The translations under genes were made by a program, and so were the position numbers. The notes beneath the pieces were generated by a model. That model searched no databases. It saw only the letters and a program-made list of their open reading frames with translations, and was not told the origin of the DNA. 64,000 nucleotides of DNA from Spirometra erinaceieuropaei (Eukaryota; Platyhelminthes; Cestoda; Diphyllobothriidea; Diphyllobothriidae). The stretch covers positions 503,663 through 567,662 of the forward strand of contig CACRXP010000179.1 of assembly GCA_902702965.1 (NCBI GenBank), in the 5' to 3' direction. Shown here one piece after another: positions 20,228 through 31,800 of the stretch; within the stretch, counting starts at the first letter, position 1; each line of letters begins with the position of its first letter.

Positions 20228-20755
20228 AACTCGAGAGACGACTATTCGAGGAGTACAAGCCCGATGGCTGCAAACGTGAATTCACGAGCATAAGTTGGCC
20301 GTGAAAATGTTGGACTCAAAGTCGGCGGTAGCAACTCATGCCACGCAGATGCGACGCGTCTTCAACTTTAACGCCGTTGAGATTGTGGGCCGGGACGGTG
20401 ATCATACAGCAAGGCAAGTACAAGAAACTCGGGTGTCCACCGACTGCTCTGTCAACCGCCACATCGATTTACCTCCCCCCTATCTGACTGTACGAACCTT
20501 CTTAGTGGGGGACAGTCACGGAGCAGGACAATCGGGGTCGTCAGTCATCTCCGCGGCCGACGGGGGCGATTCAGGTCACGGTGACATGCGGGTTGAATGC
20601 AGCCACACAGACGGCATTGATGAGTCACGCATTGATCAAAGTACGCCATGTAAGGGGAGCTGTGCGCAGGACTTTCCAGTCTCTGAAGATGGGTAGGCGA
20701 ATCAACTACTCGAAACGTCGGACCTCCAATAAATCCCTCCCGGTGAACGCCATTC
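20228..20755 (+). mobile_element. Inverted second arm of the 19-kb PLE foldback
   Basis: A near-identical, opposite copy of 19009-19490 plus a short RT piece. It starts with the reverse complement of 20151-20178, jumps across a deletion into the endonuclease end (LAVKMLDSKSAVATHATQMR) and runs to the tail. With the left arm it forms a foldback whose tails both face outward. Confidence 0.9.
20679..20723 (+). ncRNA. PLE-type hammerhead ribozyme motif (opposite arm)
   Basis: Identical in core and stems to the motif at 19039-19083, on the other strand. CTGAAGA at 20683-20689, GAAA at 20712-20715, predicted cleavage after C20719, AATAAA downstream. Confidence 0.75.
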
Positions 20756-20770
20756 CCGCTTTTGATATTC

Positions 20771-21766
20771 TACAGTGTGTGACCTATCTCATGAAATGTT
20801 GGCTGGAATTCTGAAATGCGTTTTCGATTAGGAAGGATTACTTGGTCGCGGTTGTGAGACTGATTATCTTAAGGTATACTCTTATTAACTTTTGGACTCG
20901 GCAGGATGTCGACTTTTAAATTCACTTCTTTTTAATCTCCTGTAGAAAGCGTGCTCGGTAAAAAATGACTACATAAGTAGCATGCATTTTTTCCGTTGAT
21001 TTTTGATGGTTTTGGAAATTCAAATATATTTTATAGAAATCACAAACAAAAATATGCTTTCTTTTAATCGATCAATTGAGAATCACGTCTTCTTTATATT
21101 TTATACTTATAGAAGGAGTATAATTAGGTTTTAAAATGTTTTCTGATTGCCGAAAAATTTGGAGCCTGATCATTCGTTGCAGTACCGCTTAGTGATTACA
21201 CTCTACAAGGTTCATGCGTTCCGCGTAAAGAAACTCACATACTTTTCTATGTCATTAAAGAGATATTATACAGGGTCCATAAAATTTTGCAATGGATGCA
21301 GACCATGTTGTATATTTCATGAGGAGAAGTGGTAAGCGGCCAGGTACGATGCTATGTGAATGGACATATCGCTGTCTTAAAAAGTCTCATAATTATAAAC
21401 TTTTTTAAAACCTAATTATACTCCTTCTTTAAGTATAAAATATAAAGAAGACGTGATTCTCTATTGATTGGTTAAAAGAAAACATATTTTTGTTTGTGGT
21501 TTCTACAAAATATATTTGAATTTCCAAAACCATGGAAAATCAATGGGAAAATGCATGCTACATATGTAGTCATTTTTTACCGAGCACGCTTTCTACAGGA
21601 GATTGAAAAGAAGTGCATTTAAAAGTCGACATCCTGCCGAGTCCAAAGGTAATAAGAGTATACCTTAAGATAATCAGTCTCACAACCGCGACCAAGTAAT
21701 CCTTCCTAATCGAAAACGCATTTCAGAATTTCAGCCAACATTTCATGAGATAGGTCACGCACTGTA
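20771..21766. mobile_element. Palindromic TA element, complete copy (about 1 kb)
   Basis: Starts TA-CAGTGTGTGACCTATCTC and ends in the reverse complement (GAGATAGGTCACGCACTG-TA), so a TA target duplication flanks arms of roughly 450 bases that are near-perfect inverted copies. The centre (about 21200-21400) is the only unpaired part. It has no protein: a long-hairpin MITE or foldback element. The TA target suggests mobilisation by a Tc1/mariner-type transposase, which is inference. Confidence 0.85.
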
Positions 21767-22030
21767 GATGTGGTCGCACGAAGTTTCCAGATATTTTGGA
21801 GAATCTGTTCTTGCAAAAACCCACACGTGAATATTTATTTTTCACAGTTTTCGCACTTTTTGCAGACGGCCAGTAAGAATGCTTCTTCAAAAGCCGGCAC
21901 CCTTACGTGACCGAAATATTCCGGAATTATGCTGTACGATAATTACTATTAAAACTCTATTTTAGCAAGCCATTCGAGTCAGAAAACGCACTTCGTATTA
22001 CATTTTATGAGACAGCACATCTGCTGTACC
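21767..22030. repeat. Single arm of a related palindromic element
   Basis: Directly follows the complete copy: TTCCAGATATTTTGGAGAATC, TTTTGCAGACGGCCAGTAAGAA, CATTCGAGTCAGAAAACGCA and ATTTTATGAGACAGCACATC follow the family right arm with many changes. Confidence 0.55.
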
Positions 22031-22685
22031 TTCATGGTGGTAGTGCGGCCATCACTCCGCGGTGCATTCCAATTACTTTCTGGCGGCGCAGGAGATGCAT
22101 TCTCCTGTCTAAAGACCGCGCTTTCCAAAGAAGCTGATGTCGAGCCTGGTTTCGTGGAGGACTTCTGTCTTCTTGGATCGGGGGTTTCGTTTTGACGGAA
22201 AGTAGTCGGGGGCCACTCCAGCTCTCCATACCTCACACCATCCATCTCGGATGATCTCGCCTCCTGATGAGGGCACAGTCGAGGGTAAATCCACTTTGTC
22301 TTGTGTTACTAAGGCTTTATGTTTAGCGAGGGCTTCCTCCGGAAGACTGTTTCAAATGGAAGAACGACTCCCACCCCCTTGGGTCATTAATGCATCGAAA
22401 CCTCTCAAAACGATAACGACGGTCGCCTCCGGAGCGTACGCCGGGTGGGTTTGGAGGATTAAGGTAGCATGTCTCCTCTATGCTTCCACGAGTCGTTACT
22501 GTAGGAACGGAGGCGCTATAGGAGATAGCGAATAGCTGCATACTGAGTGTTAGCCTTGGTGTCACAATTCCGTAGTCGATGCTACGCGGGAGGGAGTGCA
22601 ACTTCCCGACGGTATTATTTCTAACAGCAGAGGTGCCCCCTGTGACTTCTGCTCCATCATGATCTCTCTTTGTTCAACTGCCTTA
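22031..22685. other. No gene recognised
   Basis: Open frames overlap on both strands without family signal. The CTGATGA at about 22264 lacks the rest of a hammerhead. Confidence 0.4.
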
Positions 22686-22689
22686 CTGT

Positions 22690-22990
22690 TATGGAGAGTG
22701 CAAGCGGTGTAGAGCCACGGCCTAATGCGCCGAACAGGGGACCAAGCCGGCGGCTAGAGACACGCGCGAAGTTAGACGGCCGACCGGCATGCACTGCAGC
22801 GCCGAGCACGTGTGGTGGCTTTGCTCACGTGTGCGGCCCAATCTATGGCTGGTCGAACATTCCCGACGTTTCCGCGGGGGGAGGCCATCGCGCACGCGGT
22901 GTCCAATCAGCGACCAGCACGACCGGGGCAGGAACATTCTAGAACGCCCTCAACGGCTGGCACGTCATTGGACGGAATGTTCCACAACTC
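22690..22990 (+). promoter_or_regulatory. Heat-shock-element/CCAAT module, copy 1
   Basis: A perfect three-unit heat shock element, GAACATTCTAGAA (22932-22944), is followed by ATTGG (reverse CCAAT) and a second element with its third unit mutated (GAA-TG-TTC-CA-CAA, 22975-22987). CCAAT also occurs at about 22909. The block is repeated in inverse orientation at 29545-29835. No TATA box or gene follows here. Confidence 0.55.
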
Positions 22991-23918
22991 AAAACTAACT
23001 CACGCGAAAGTCACTGTCCCTGCTTTCACCCTATTGTGGAGCTCACGGTGAACGTCGTCGAAACCGGCGGATAAACTGACGTCCCGCCAGTAAAATCAGT
23101 TCCGTCAGCATTAATCAGAAAGCCTAGCATGAATTGCCCCTCCCCCCTTTCCCGGTTACATCGTCTGCATCAGACAAAACCATTTGAGGGGAGAAAGGGC
23201 AGAGATGTCCGATAGCCCTTATTGACCGGTTTGCAGACGAAGAGTGCGCAACACCAAAACCTAAAACCACCTCGAAAACGAATATCACAACCGCAGATGA
23301 AGCAAATGATTAGAAATAACGATGCACGTTGGAAATGCTATGTACTCAAGTCAAACTGCGTCATTATGAATGGCCATTTATTTTGGTAGATTAAGCGGGG
23401 TGGAGGCTCTGGATGGTAGAAAATCATGGTGCCTGTGGTGGAAATATTGTCTTAAGTATGCTGTGTAGGTGTGTCCGTGTGATGTACTCGGTAGCGCACT
23501 CGTGCATTTATGTGGGAGGCCGAAGTTGGCATCCAGTGCCCGCTCGGTGGGTCGGTTCTTCAACTCCTCCTCCTCCTACTTGTGCTGCCTCGACGCCGGT
23601 CCTAGGGTCCGCTGCTGATCGCCTGTAACGTAAAAAAACCCATGAAATGTCACATAAGAGGAAATCATTAATGTGCAGACGTCGGTCAAATCAGGCCCTC
23701 AAAAATTAGGAAGAGGGAGTCATGAGTGACTCCAAACCACTGTAATCTCTCATCCAAACCGGGTTGGTCAAATCCAATACCCACATCCCCACAGATAACG
23801 TGATTATTTTAAATCTCACATGTAGAATGGGGCCCCAAAAGTAGGTCAGTGTTGGGAGCTCGACGCGAAGCTCCAAAAGATCTAAGACCATTTCACCAAA
23901 TCTAACGTTAAATGAAAA

Positions 23919-24830
23919 TTAACACGGGATCCAACTGTGTCCAGAGTTCTGGTTTCCTCCTCTGTATTGCGGCAGCCTCTGCAAAGCGCAAGAGACGCCC
24001 GGTCGTCGCCCGAAACAGGACCTTAAATGCAACCTTTTAGTCCACCGTATGACCCGTGTCCATTGGGTGTTTGTAATTGACCTCCTGGGTGCCTTATTTT
24101 CCGTCTTACGCAGCCATTTCGACATGTGTTCAGCTGACCGAGCTACCAACTGCCTTCGTGTGCGCCCAATATATTCGCATCCGCAACTACATGTAAACTC
24201 GTAAATACAGTTCGATTTGGCGTGCATCGGCAAAATGTGTTGAGCTGGTCTAACTGGAATGGCCGTTGTAGTGCTTCTGAACAACAAGTTAGAGGCGGCA
24301 TAAGTCCGTTCGATTGTGCACCGAAGTCGTCGCTTTATCGCGTTTCGCACGTTATCGCCCTTGAAGGGGAGTTAGATCGTCACTGGTTTTTTGGGTACAG
24401 ATATTTCTTCAGGAATTCCTTGCCTGGGATGGCGATATTGATAGATGAATTTCTCCGGATACCCGTTTGCAAGAAAAACATTCTTTAGGAAAGTGAGTTC
24501 GTCATCAATCGTATCTGAGATACAGATTCTGGTGGCTCTGTTGAACAGGCACAAAACCAAGTTCAGCCTTCTCTGAAGTGGAACGAAACTGAGGAAGTGC
24601 ATGGTTTTGTCCTTTCCAGGTGGTTTTCCGATAGATGGATCTCTGTATGGAGCCATCTGCCCGCCTACTTACAAGAATATCCAGGAAAGACAATGTGCCG
24701 TTCTTCTCATGCTCGATCGTTAATTTGATCTTTGCATGCGCTTTGTTTAGAGCCTTAAGCAGTACTTCCCTGTCGCCTGGGTTTTTGACTATGATGAAAA
24801 TGTTATCCGCATATCGTCTATAGAATATCT
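23919..24830 (-). pseudogene. PLE RT end and GIY-YIG endonuclease, frameshifted
   Basis: The minus strand reads SFLDILVSRRADGSIQRSIY, LNLVLCLFNRATRICISD and FLKNVFLANGYPEKFIYQYR (RT thumb), then RNAIKRRLRCTIERTYAASN and YEFTCSCGCEYIGRTRRQLV, the endonuclease with CxC and EYIGRT. Frames change several times and the RT palm is gone. Confidence 0.85.
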
Positions 24831-24879
24831 ACATTCTATAGAATATCTATAAAATATATATCTATAGATATCTATACGT

Positions 24880-25175
24880 AGACAAGGAATTCCAGAAGAA
24901 ATATCAGTACCAGAAAAGCCAGTGACGATCTAACTCCTCTCCAAGGGTAATAGCGTGCGAAACGTGATAAAGCGACGACTTCGGTGCACAATCGAACGGA
25001 TTTATGCCGCCTCAATTACAAAGCACCCGGTGGACACGGGTCATACGGTGGACCCAATGGTTGCATTTAAGGTCCTGTTTCGGACGACGACAGTGAGTCT
25101 CTTGCGTTTTGCAGAGGCTGCTGCAATACGGAGGTGGAAAACAGATGAAAATTACTCATTCTTCTTAGAAAAAAC
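24880..25175 (+). mobile_element. Inverted partial copy of the 24-kb PLE (foldback arm)
   Basis: Reads the reverse complement of parts of 23950-24430: GGAATTCCAGAAGAAATATC, AACGTGATAAAGCGACGACT, TATGCCGCCTC, then a deletion removing the GIY-YIG motif, then the segment ending in GCAGAGGCTGCTGCAATACG. A TA-rich palindrome (24820-24880) marks the hinge. Confidence 0.8.
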
Positions 25176-25197
25176 ACAGTATTAACAAAAATTTAGT

Positions 25198-25582
25198 CGG
25201 CTAGATCGCAGTTGGTAGCCAGGAATGGGGAAGCAGACGGCGACCCTAACCCTGATCCTAAACCTAACCTCTACCTTAAACGTTAACCGTTAACCCTAAC
25301 GGCAACCTTAACCCTAACCGGAATCGTAGATATAACCGCAGCCCTTAGACATAGCCGTAACTGGAAAACCTAACCGTAATACTGAACCCTAATCGTACGC
25401 TCAAACCCTAACCGTAACCCGAAAATCGAAAATCATTAACCAGTACCCCAATCCTAAACTCAAACGTAAAATGGAAGCCAAATGGGTCAGATGTAATCAT
25501 GGAGTCCCACTAAATAGCCCCAGTAAACAAACCACCCAGCCACCTGTAATACGGGGCCTGGCTACCAACTGCGATCTAGCCA
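25198..25582. mobile_element. TIR element filled with telomere-like repeat
   Basis: Ends GCTAGATCGCAGTTGGTAGC and its inverse at 25561-25580 frame about 200 bases of degenerate CCCTAA-type repeats, then an AATGGGTCAGATGT / AGCCCCAG / CACCTGTAATACGG block. A second copy in opposite orientation lies at 60418-60846. No protein is encoded. Confidence 0.8.
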
Positions 25583-28500
25583 ATTATTCTTTTAAACATG
25601 TCAGAAGAGATCTGTTATGGTAGGGGTTTTAACATTTAAGCTCATATGGGGATTAAAGCTCGGCCTTGACCTCGAATGCAAATTCTGTCTGCGCTGAACG
25701 AGACGTGCAAAGGTTTAGCAAACCTACCTCGGGCGCCTGCTGTGTCACTACGTCTCTGTCTGGCACGTAAGTACCAACGGCAGTCGTTAGGCAGACATTA
25801 CAAGGAGCTGTATGATGCTTCAACCGTGTCTGGTCGATCACTAGAACCGAGAGACCCTGTCTGACGTTCTGTTCATTAAAGCTCTCCAAACCGACCAGTT
25901 AACTTGGAGACTGACCAGGTCACGCTCTCGTCGAAGACACGTGGACACCTGCCCCATCCATGTTGACGTGCGTCTCTTGTCTGGCTGCTAAACCGTTCCA
26001 GCTTATTCTTCCCGTTCTGCACGAAATACAGCGCGCTCTCTACTGGCTCCTCTTCCCACTAGGGACCTGATTTGAAAGTCCTCGTATTTAGGTTCTGCTT
26101 ATGTATCATGCTGCCGCGACAAACTCGCCTTCCGAGCAATATGCGGCGAAATTCATGCGACAAGGATCGAAATTCGCCGATATAGCTTAAAGTGGAAAAG
26201 ACTGCTCGAGCAACGTTGCAAAGCAACACAAGTTTGACTACGGATCTGCAGTATTCCGACTGTTGAATGGTCGGGGAGGCCTTAAATGCTAACACAAGCG
26301 GCCCAACACAAAGTTCAGATGTCGCTGGCCAACGGTCTTGGATGATGATGCCAATTAAGTCAGGAAGCGGACGTTACTGTAAACCGTGGTCTGCCACCAG
26401 GTATGTCATTGAAGTCACCATCCGTGACTCTGCTCACCGTTCGCTTCACAGACTTGACTAGGGCCAAGGCACAAAAAATAATCTGACCCAACCCGCAGCC
26501 GAAAAAAAACTTACAAGAGGAGGGAGTGCGTATCACGTACCTGTCCTTTATCTCGTCCAGCGGAGTAGAGGGGAGAGGAGACTTTCTGGCAGGGTTGGGT
26601 TGCCTTCTAGTGAGGAGAAATGAGAAAATGTCAGGTAACACTTCAAAGTCTGAGAACCGGTTAGAAAAACATTTCAGTCGGGGAGCACGTACTGCCGGTT
26701 AAAACTATGTCCTCCTGCGAGGCAGTTAGCATCGTTGCTCATGTGGGCTGGTGCCGAAATCAGATATTCAGAGGGATCGTACCGTTGCGGCCGGATATAT
26801 GTTTTTTTTTTAGGCAACGTTAGTTGGGGTAAATTCTGACGGCTGACGACTTCGATACTTCCTAGTCAATTATCCACTATGGTAAGCATTTCAACCAAGT
26901 GGGAAGGTAAATGTGATGTCATGGCTTTCTAAACAAATCTCTTAGTACATCCGTTGCCACGTTACAGACTTCCCTTCATGGTCATGCGTGCGTCATGCAG
27001 GCCCAAATTAGCATAAATGACCCGCATCGTCCTGATATTAACAGCCACATAAACCCTCGTTCGTATGATTCCTCTCACGTGTGCAGTCTGTGGTGATAGA
27101 GGCTAATACGGCGAAGCTCAGAGTCCCCTGGCTGGACAAAAAGTACCGGTGGCGCTATTATGCATCTCGCCTTATCCATTGGCCGATAAGGCTGTCTTAT
27201 AGTCATCCACTCTGAAAATGTATAAATTACTTCACCCGCTACCGTAACAAAATAAGTAGCAATATTTTAAGATCAGAATTGCAAGGGATTCACCACTGAG
27301 CCCATTGGGCGCCTTCAGTTTGCTTCAGTGGCCAGAGATTTACAGCCAATGATAATCGCTCACTGTGTGCGAGTGCAACTCGGCGTTCACGCAGGCTTGA
27401 CTCGTACAGCGCACACCATTTGGTGAGAGAATGATGCAGCCAAACGGAGGCCTGAGGCATACGCAAAATTTGCCTCATGGACAAAACAAATACGGTAGAA
27501 AGACGCTCACCGATCAGGTTGCGGAACACGTTCGTTCCGCAGTGTCTTGGGACTCAGTCTAAAGCCCTCGCAGTACGTGCAGAGAAGGGTCTGCCGACAA
27601 GGTCAAGGAAGGCTGATCTTTGTCGGTAATCCCTTCTCTACAAAGCAAATGTTATGTGGAGGCACAAAACAAGTTCAGTTTTAAGGTTGCGAACTGAACG
27701 CAAAACAGCGTCATTTTTTAACTGGAAAAATGCCTGGTGGGAAATTGACATACAGTTCTCCGCCGAAGACACGCACCATATGACCAAAGACCGCTCGTAT
27801 TTGTTACTATGGATTTGACGGTGGACCTAAACTTTCAGACTACCTTACAGAAGTCACCTCTTCCGGAGGATAGATGCATCACCGTAAAAGTGTGGGAGAT
27901 TTGAACCAGCGCATATGTGTGCCGTGCTGATTTGTTGCGAACCTGGGTCAGATGAATATAACCACCTTGATCCAGGCGCTGTGACTTAATGCAGGTTAAT
28001 TTGTCAGCTAGCAGACAAATTGCGATAGTGGTAGATATTTACTGGTTGCCCGCAGTTACGAACAACTAGAAGGTAAATTGCGCATGCAAACTGCACCGCT
28101 CCCCAATACAATTATTGGCACGCTTTCCCGGTCGTCAGCCAATGAGAGTCTCGTCCGTGTAATTAGCACAACGAATATGGTGATTGGCGTGTCTGACCGC
28201 AGACTACTTAGTCAGCTTGCCCCCCTCCGGCTGGAAGCAGTCGGCCGTGAGGCAAGATCGATGTCGAGCCAATCACACGGTGAGTCAGGCCGCTGAAGTG
28301 GGGGTGGAAGGGCGGCGTAAATGGCACCAATGGGCAGTAGGCCGCGCCGTCATACGCTCAGCAAAACAGACTCAGAGATCAACTAGTCCTTCACTCATTT
28401 GGATGGTCTGTGGAGCCGGGGCTTCAATGAAGAACCAAATCCTTCATGTTCTGTATGCAATCAAGATAGATCTGTGATGGTGGCGGAGACGTAAACCCAT

Positions 28501-28640
28501 ATCGAAAAGCCAAACGTTTTGCCTCCACATACGCAAACTGACAAATTTAGGTGGGTTTCGAGAGCCTGGCAACGTACTGAATGTCATTGTCATTGATGCT
28601 GAGTCCGAAAAAGGAAAAAATATATGCAAAGAAGTGCACA
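25583..28640. other. No gene recognised
   Basis: Intergenic stretch on the 3' side of the FHAD1-like gene. Frames here lack family signal. Several CCAAT/ATTGG motifs cluster at 28130-28275. Confidence 0.4.
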
Positions 28641-28643
28641 CAC

Positions 28644-28809
28644 CCTTTTCGGTTTGAGAACCTGGTTCCGACTCTTCTCCGTGAATAGTTCTTGCTGAGT
28701 CTGGACCAGGTTTTCTCTCAGTACACCCAGTTCTGACTGCTTCACTCGCAACTGGTGAGCTGTTTCCATGAGTTCGGTGGAACGCTGCGCAGTCAGCTCT
28801 TCCAGTTGC
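28644..28809 (-). CDS. FHAD1: FHAD1-like exon near the C-terminus
   Basis: Acceptor cccttctaaag completes Arg and gives QLEELTAQRSTELMETAHQL, VLRENLVQTQQELFTEKSRN and QVLKP. It fits the last FHAD1 coiled coil ([20 protein letters not shown] region). Either it ends at a gtgtgt donor near 28643 or it reads on to a stop near 28590, which would make it the last exon. Confidence 0.78.
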
Positions 28810-31800
28810 CTTTAGAAGGGGTAAAGGTTGGTGAGAAAGTCGTTTTTGATAAAACCAACATTCTCTGTTGGTGCGATAAGCAAAACGTGAACAGTTCGAA
28901 ACAGACTATGATATTGTGATGAGAGAAGAGAACAACTAAGTGTGGTCGGACCGGCTGGTAGCTACCACCTACCGACCCCAAAATGGTGGTTGTAGTGGTT
29001 TCACTGATCCAAAACGTGCAAAACTCGGTTCCGGACACGCGTTGGTCAAGCTGCGGTGGTCAGCGGGAATGTTCAAACAGTCCAGCGATGTATGGGAGAG
29101 GGAGGAGAGTGTGAGGACGATATTCTTGAGCATTTTGGGACATCATTTTTATTATTGCTTGGCTTGGTACTCAGCAATAACTCGTCCAGTAGTATATAAT
29201 TATGCAATTATTTACCACGGGCCTTTAGCTAATACCTGTGTTGTTAGTATGGTAAATGATTACACTGTTCTATACTACTGGCTGTCTGTTGGCAATTTTC
29301 AAATATTACGCGGTTATTCTGCAGTAGCTGGTGGATTTCAGCTCAAATATTCCTATTAAATTTCGGACCGCGCCCGAAAAGGTCTGTTTCGAAAGGTTTA
29401 CTCCAGGTTCGCGCTTTAATTTTGTTATGACCTGGAAGAAAGGTGGCACAGGAAGAGAGCCGACTCGGAGGACAAGCTCTCTACTGGTTACTTGCGGACA
29501 CGAGGGGTTACAACTCGTCAGAAAGGTGCGCTATTTATACTGGCCCCTGTGTGTTCTGGAACATTCCGTCCAATGACGTGCCAGCCGTTGAGGGCGTTCT
29601 AGAATGTTCCTGCCCCGGACGTGCTGGCCGCTGATTGGCCGCCGCGTGCGCGATAGCCCCCCGCGGAAATGTCTGGAATGTCCGACCAGCCATTGCTTGG
29701 GCCGCACACGTGAACAAAGCCACCACATGTACTCGGCGCTGCAGTGCACGCCGGTCGGCCCTCTAACTTCACGCGCGTCTAACGCCGCCGGCTTGGTCCC
29801 CTGTTCAGCGCCTTAGGCAGCTTGCACTCTCTATCACAGATTTCCTCGAAAATTAAACAAGACTAGCTAGTATTCTGCCCATCTCGCTTCAAGAAGGACA
29901 TTCCTGAGAATCCCAGCAGCCTCTCACGTACGTGGACCAGTCAGGTTCATCGGAAGTGCTGTGACCGCTGTCGATGGCATACTGACGGCACGCAAAGAAA
30001 AGATCGCGCGTACTTTCCGGTGGGATTGACTGTCTCACGGAGTTAACGCAGAAGCGGCAACGTGGGCAGCATCCACGGCACTCCCTCCTCCTCATCCATT
30101 GGGCGCCGGTGACAAGACAATGGCTAAAAAATCGGGGGATAGGCTCGGAGGCAGTGGCTGACAAAGATATACAACATGTTTACGCGTGCAGCGCACGAAT
30201 GATGAGTGGGGGTAGCTATCAACCAGTGCAATCATAAGGCATTTTCACGAGTATGCTGCTTTCGTCTTGTAGCAGCCGCTCCAGTACCCCTTTTTTCTCC
30301 GGCTCCGTTTTGTCAAACGATGGCCGCGACAGCCGTTGACCCACGGCCACCCCCGCCGGCTAGAACTGGGACACCTCCGGTCCAACTTCAGTGACTCTCG
30401 ATTGACCTCAAAAAACTTTCATCACCTCACGCGCGTCGAACGCTCTGGCTTGATACCCGCGAGGCCTTGTGAGTATGCGCCCCCCTATTCTTCCCCTAAT
30501 TTGTCCAATCACACGACCAACACCCAGCCAGTCACCCCTTCCTCCTGACCCAGAAACTCACTCCCGCGTAAACAACATACCGCGTCTGATATTCTCCGTG
30601 AACGGACGCTTTTTTCTGTTGCAAGCAAACCGCCAACTTACGGCAACCTGCCCTGTGTACAGGATAAACTAGTCCTCACAGCTCCCTGACTTCTGACATT
30701 AGACGAAACGAACTTATTGTGCGTGGTTTAAGTTGATTTCACATCCTTGACCGCCACAGTCAGAATCCGCCTACTTCACTGTGATTGGGCTGTCATAAAA
30801 ATCGTTGCAGGGATATTAAGTGTTTTTTAGTTTTTATCACCGATCAGAGTTGAGTGAAGGGCATAAGACCCGCAAAGTGCGGTTCAGTTGAAGCATTGGC
30901 AGATAAATAGCACAGAGAATACAGGATTGGCCTAAGCAAAAGGTCTCTTTGGGAAGAAGATCAAGAAGGCGACTAAGAGACGCGGACGGCCCAACACCCG
31001 ACGATAACGGCAGGGCAAGACGCCGACTGTCAAGCTGAAGTCCGCATCCAGATTTTGGAGGGGGGAGGGAGTGGAGACTGACTAGAGCCCTACTTGTTCG
31101 GTCCAGCATTTATCAAGCGCTGTACTTGCCTCCTCCCTGACTTGCCAGCTGTCGGAATTTCGTCATGGTGACTGGCGATGGATGTTGAAGACGACGAAAT
31201 CAAGAGCGGCACCAGGCGCATTGGGGTAGGTGTCCATATCACAACGGTTGCTGATGAACTGGTCGGTCGGACAGAGTAATATGGGTTCGCCCACTACAGA
31301 TGGACTTGTGCTAGATTTCAGGAGATGGTTATTCTCATATCCGAACTCCAGTCCTTACTCTGGCCTTCCTGATCTTAACCCTAATAATAATCTCACCATT
31401 AAATCTACTCCCATGAAGTTTTGCGCGGGGTAACCTGCAACACAGAGACCTCTAATTTCGCGTCCTACCGACCGGTTTGCCAGATGACGACTCAGGTGAC
31501 TGAGGATCTGCGGATACGATAGTAAGAAGGAGCTATACGAACACTGTGGATAAGTAGCAGTCCGTTAAGCGTTTATTTTACCAGATAGGCTATTGGAACT
31601 ACTGTTACGGAGCAGAAGCCCACAGCGAACTGAGTCGTGATATGTTCCATCGTTTTAATCGTCTCTTCTGTCTCATTCTCTCTCCCTCCTTCCCAGCTCT
31701 CCCGGCAAGATCATATTTCGAAGCCGTACCTCTTAGGAGTTAGGGTGGGGGGTTAAGGATTAGTGGTTCGAGATAGGGAAGGCAGGGCAGGGTAAAACCC

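Noticed and set aside
22258..22300. CTGATGA as a hammerhead core
   Set aside because: No GAAA, stem II or helix III follow at the right distance.
29889..30164. Cys-rich minus-strand open frame
   Set aside because: No recognised domain, no splice context and no second copy; likely chance.
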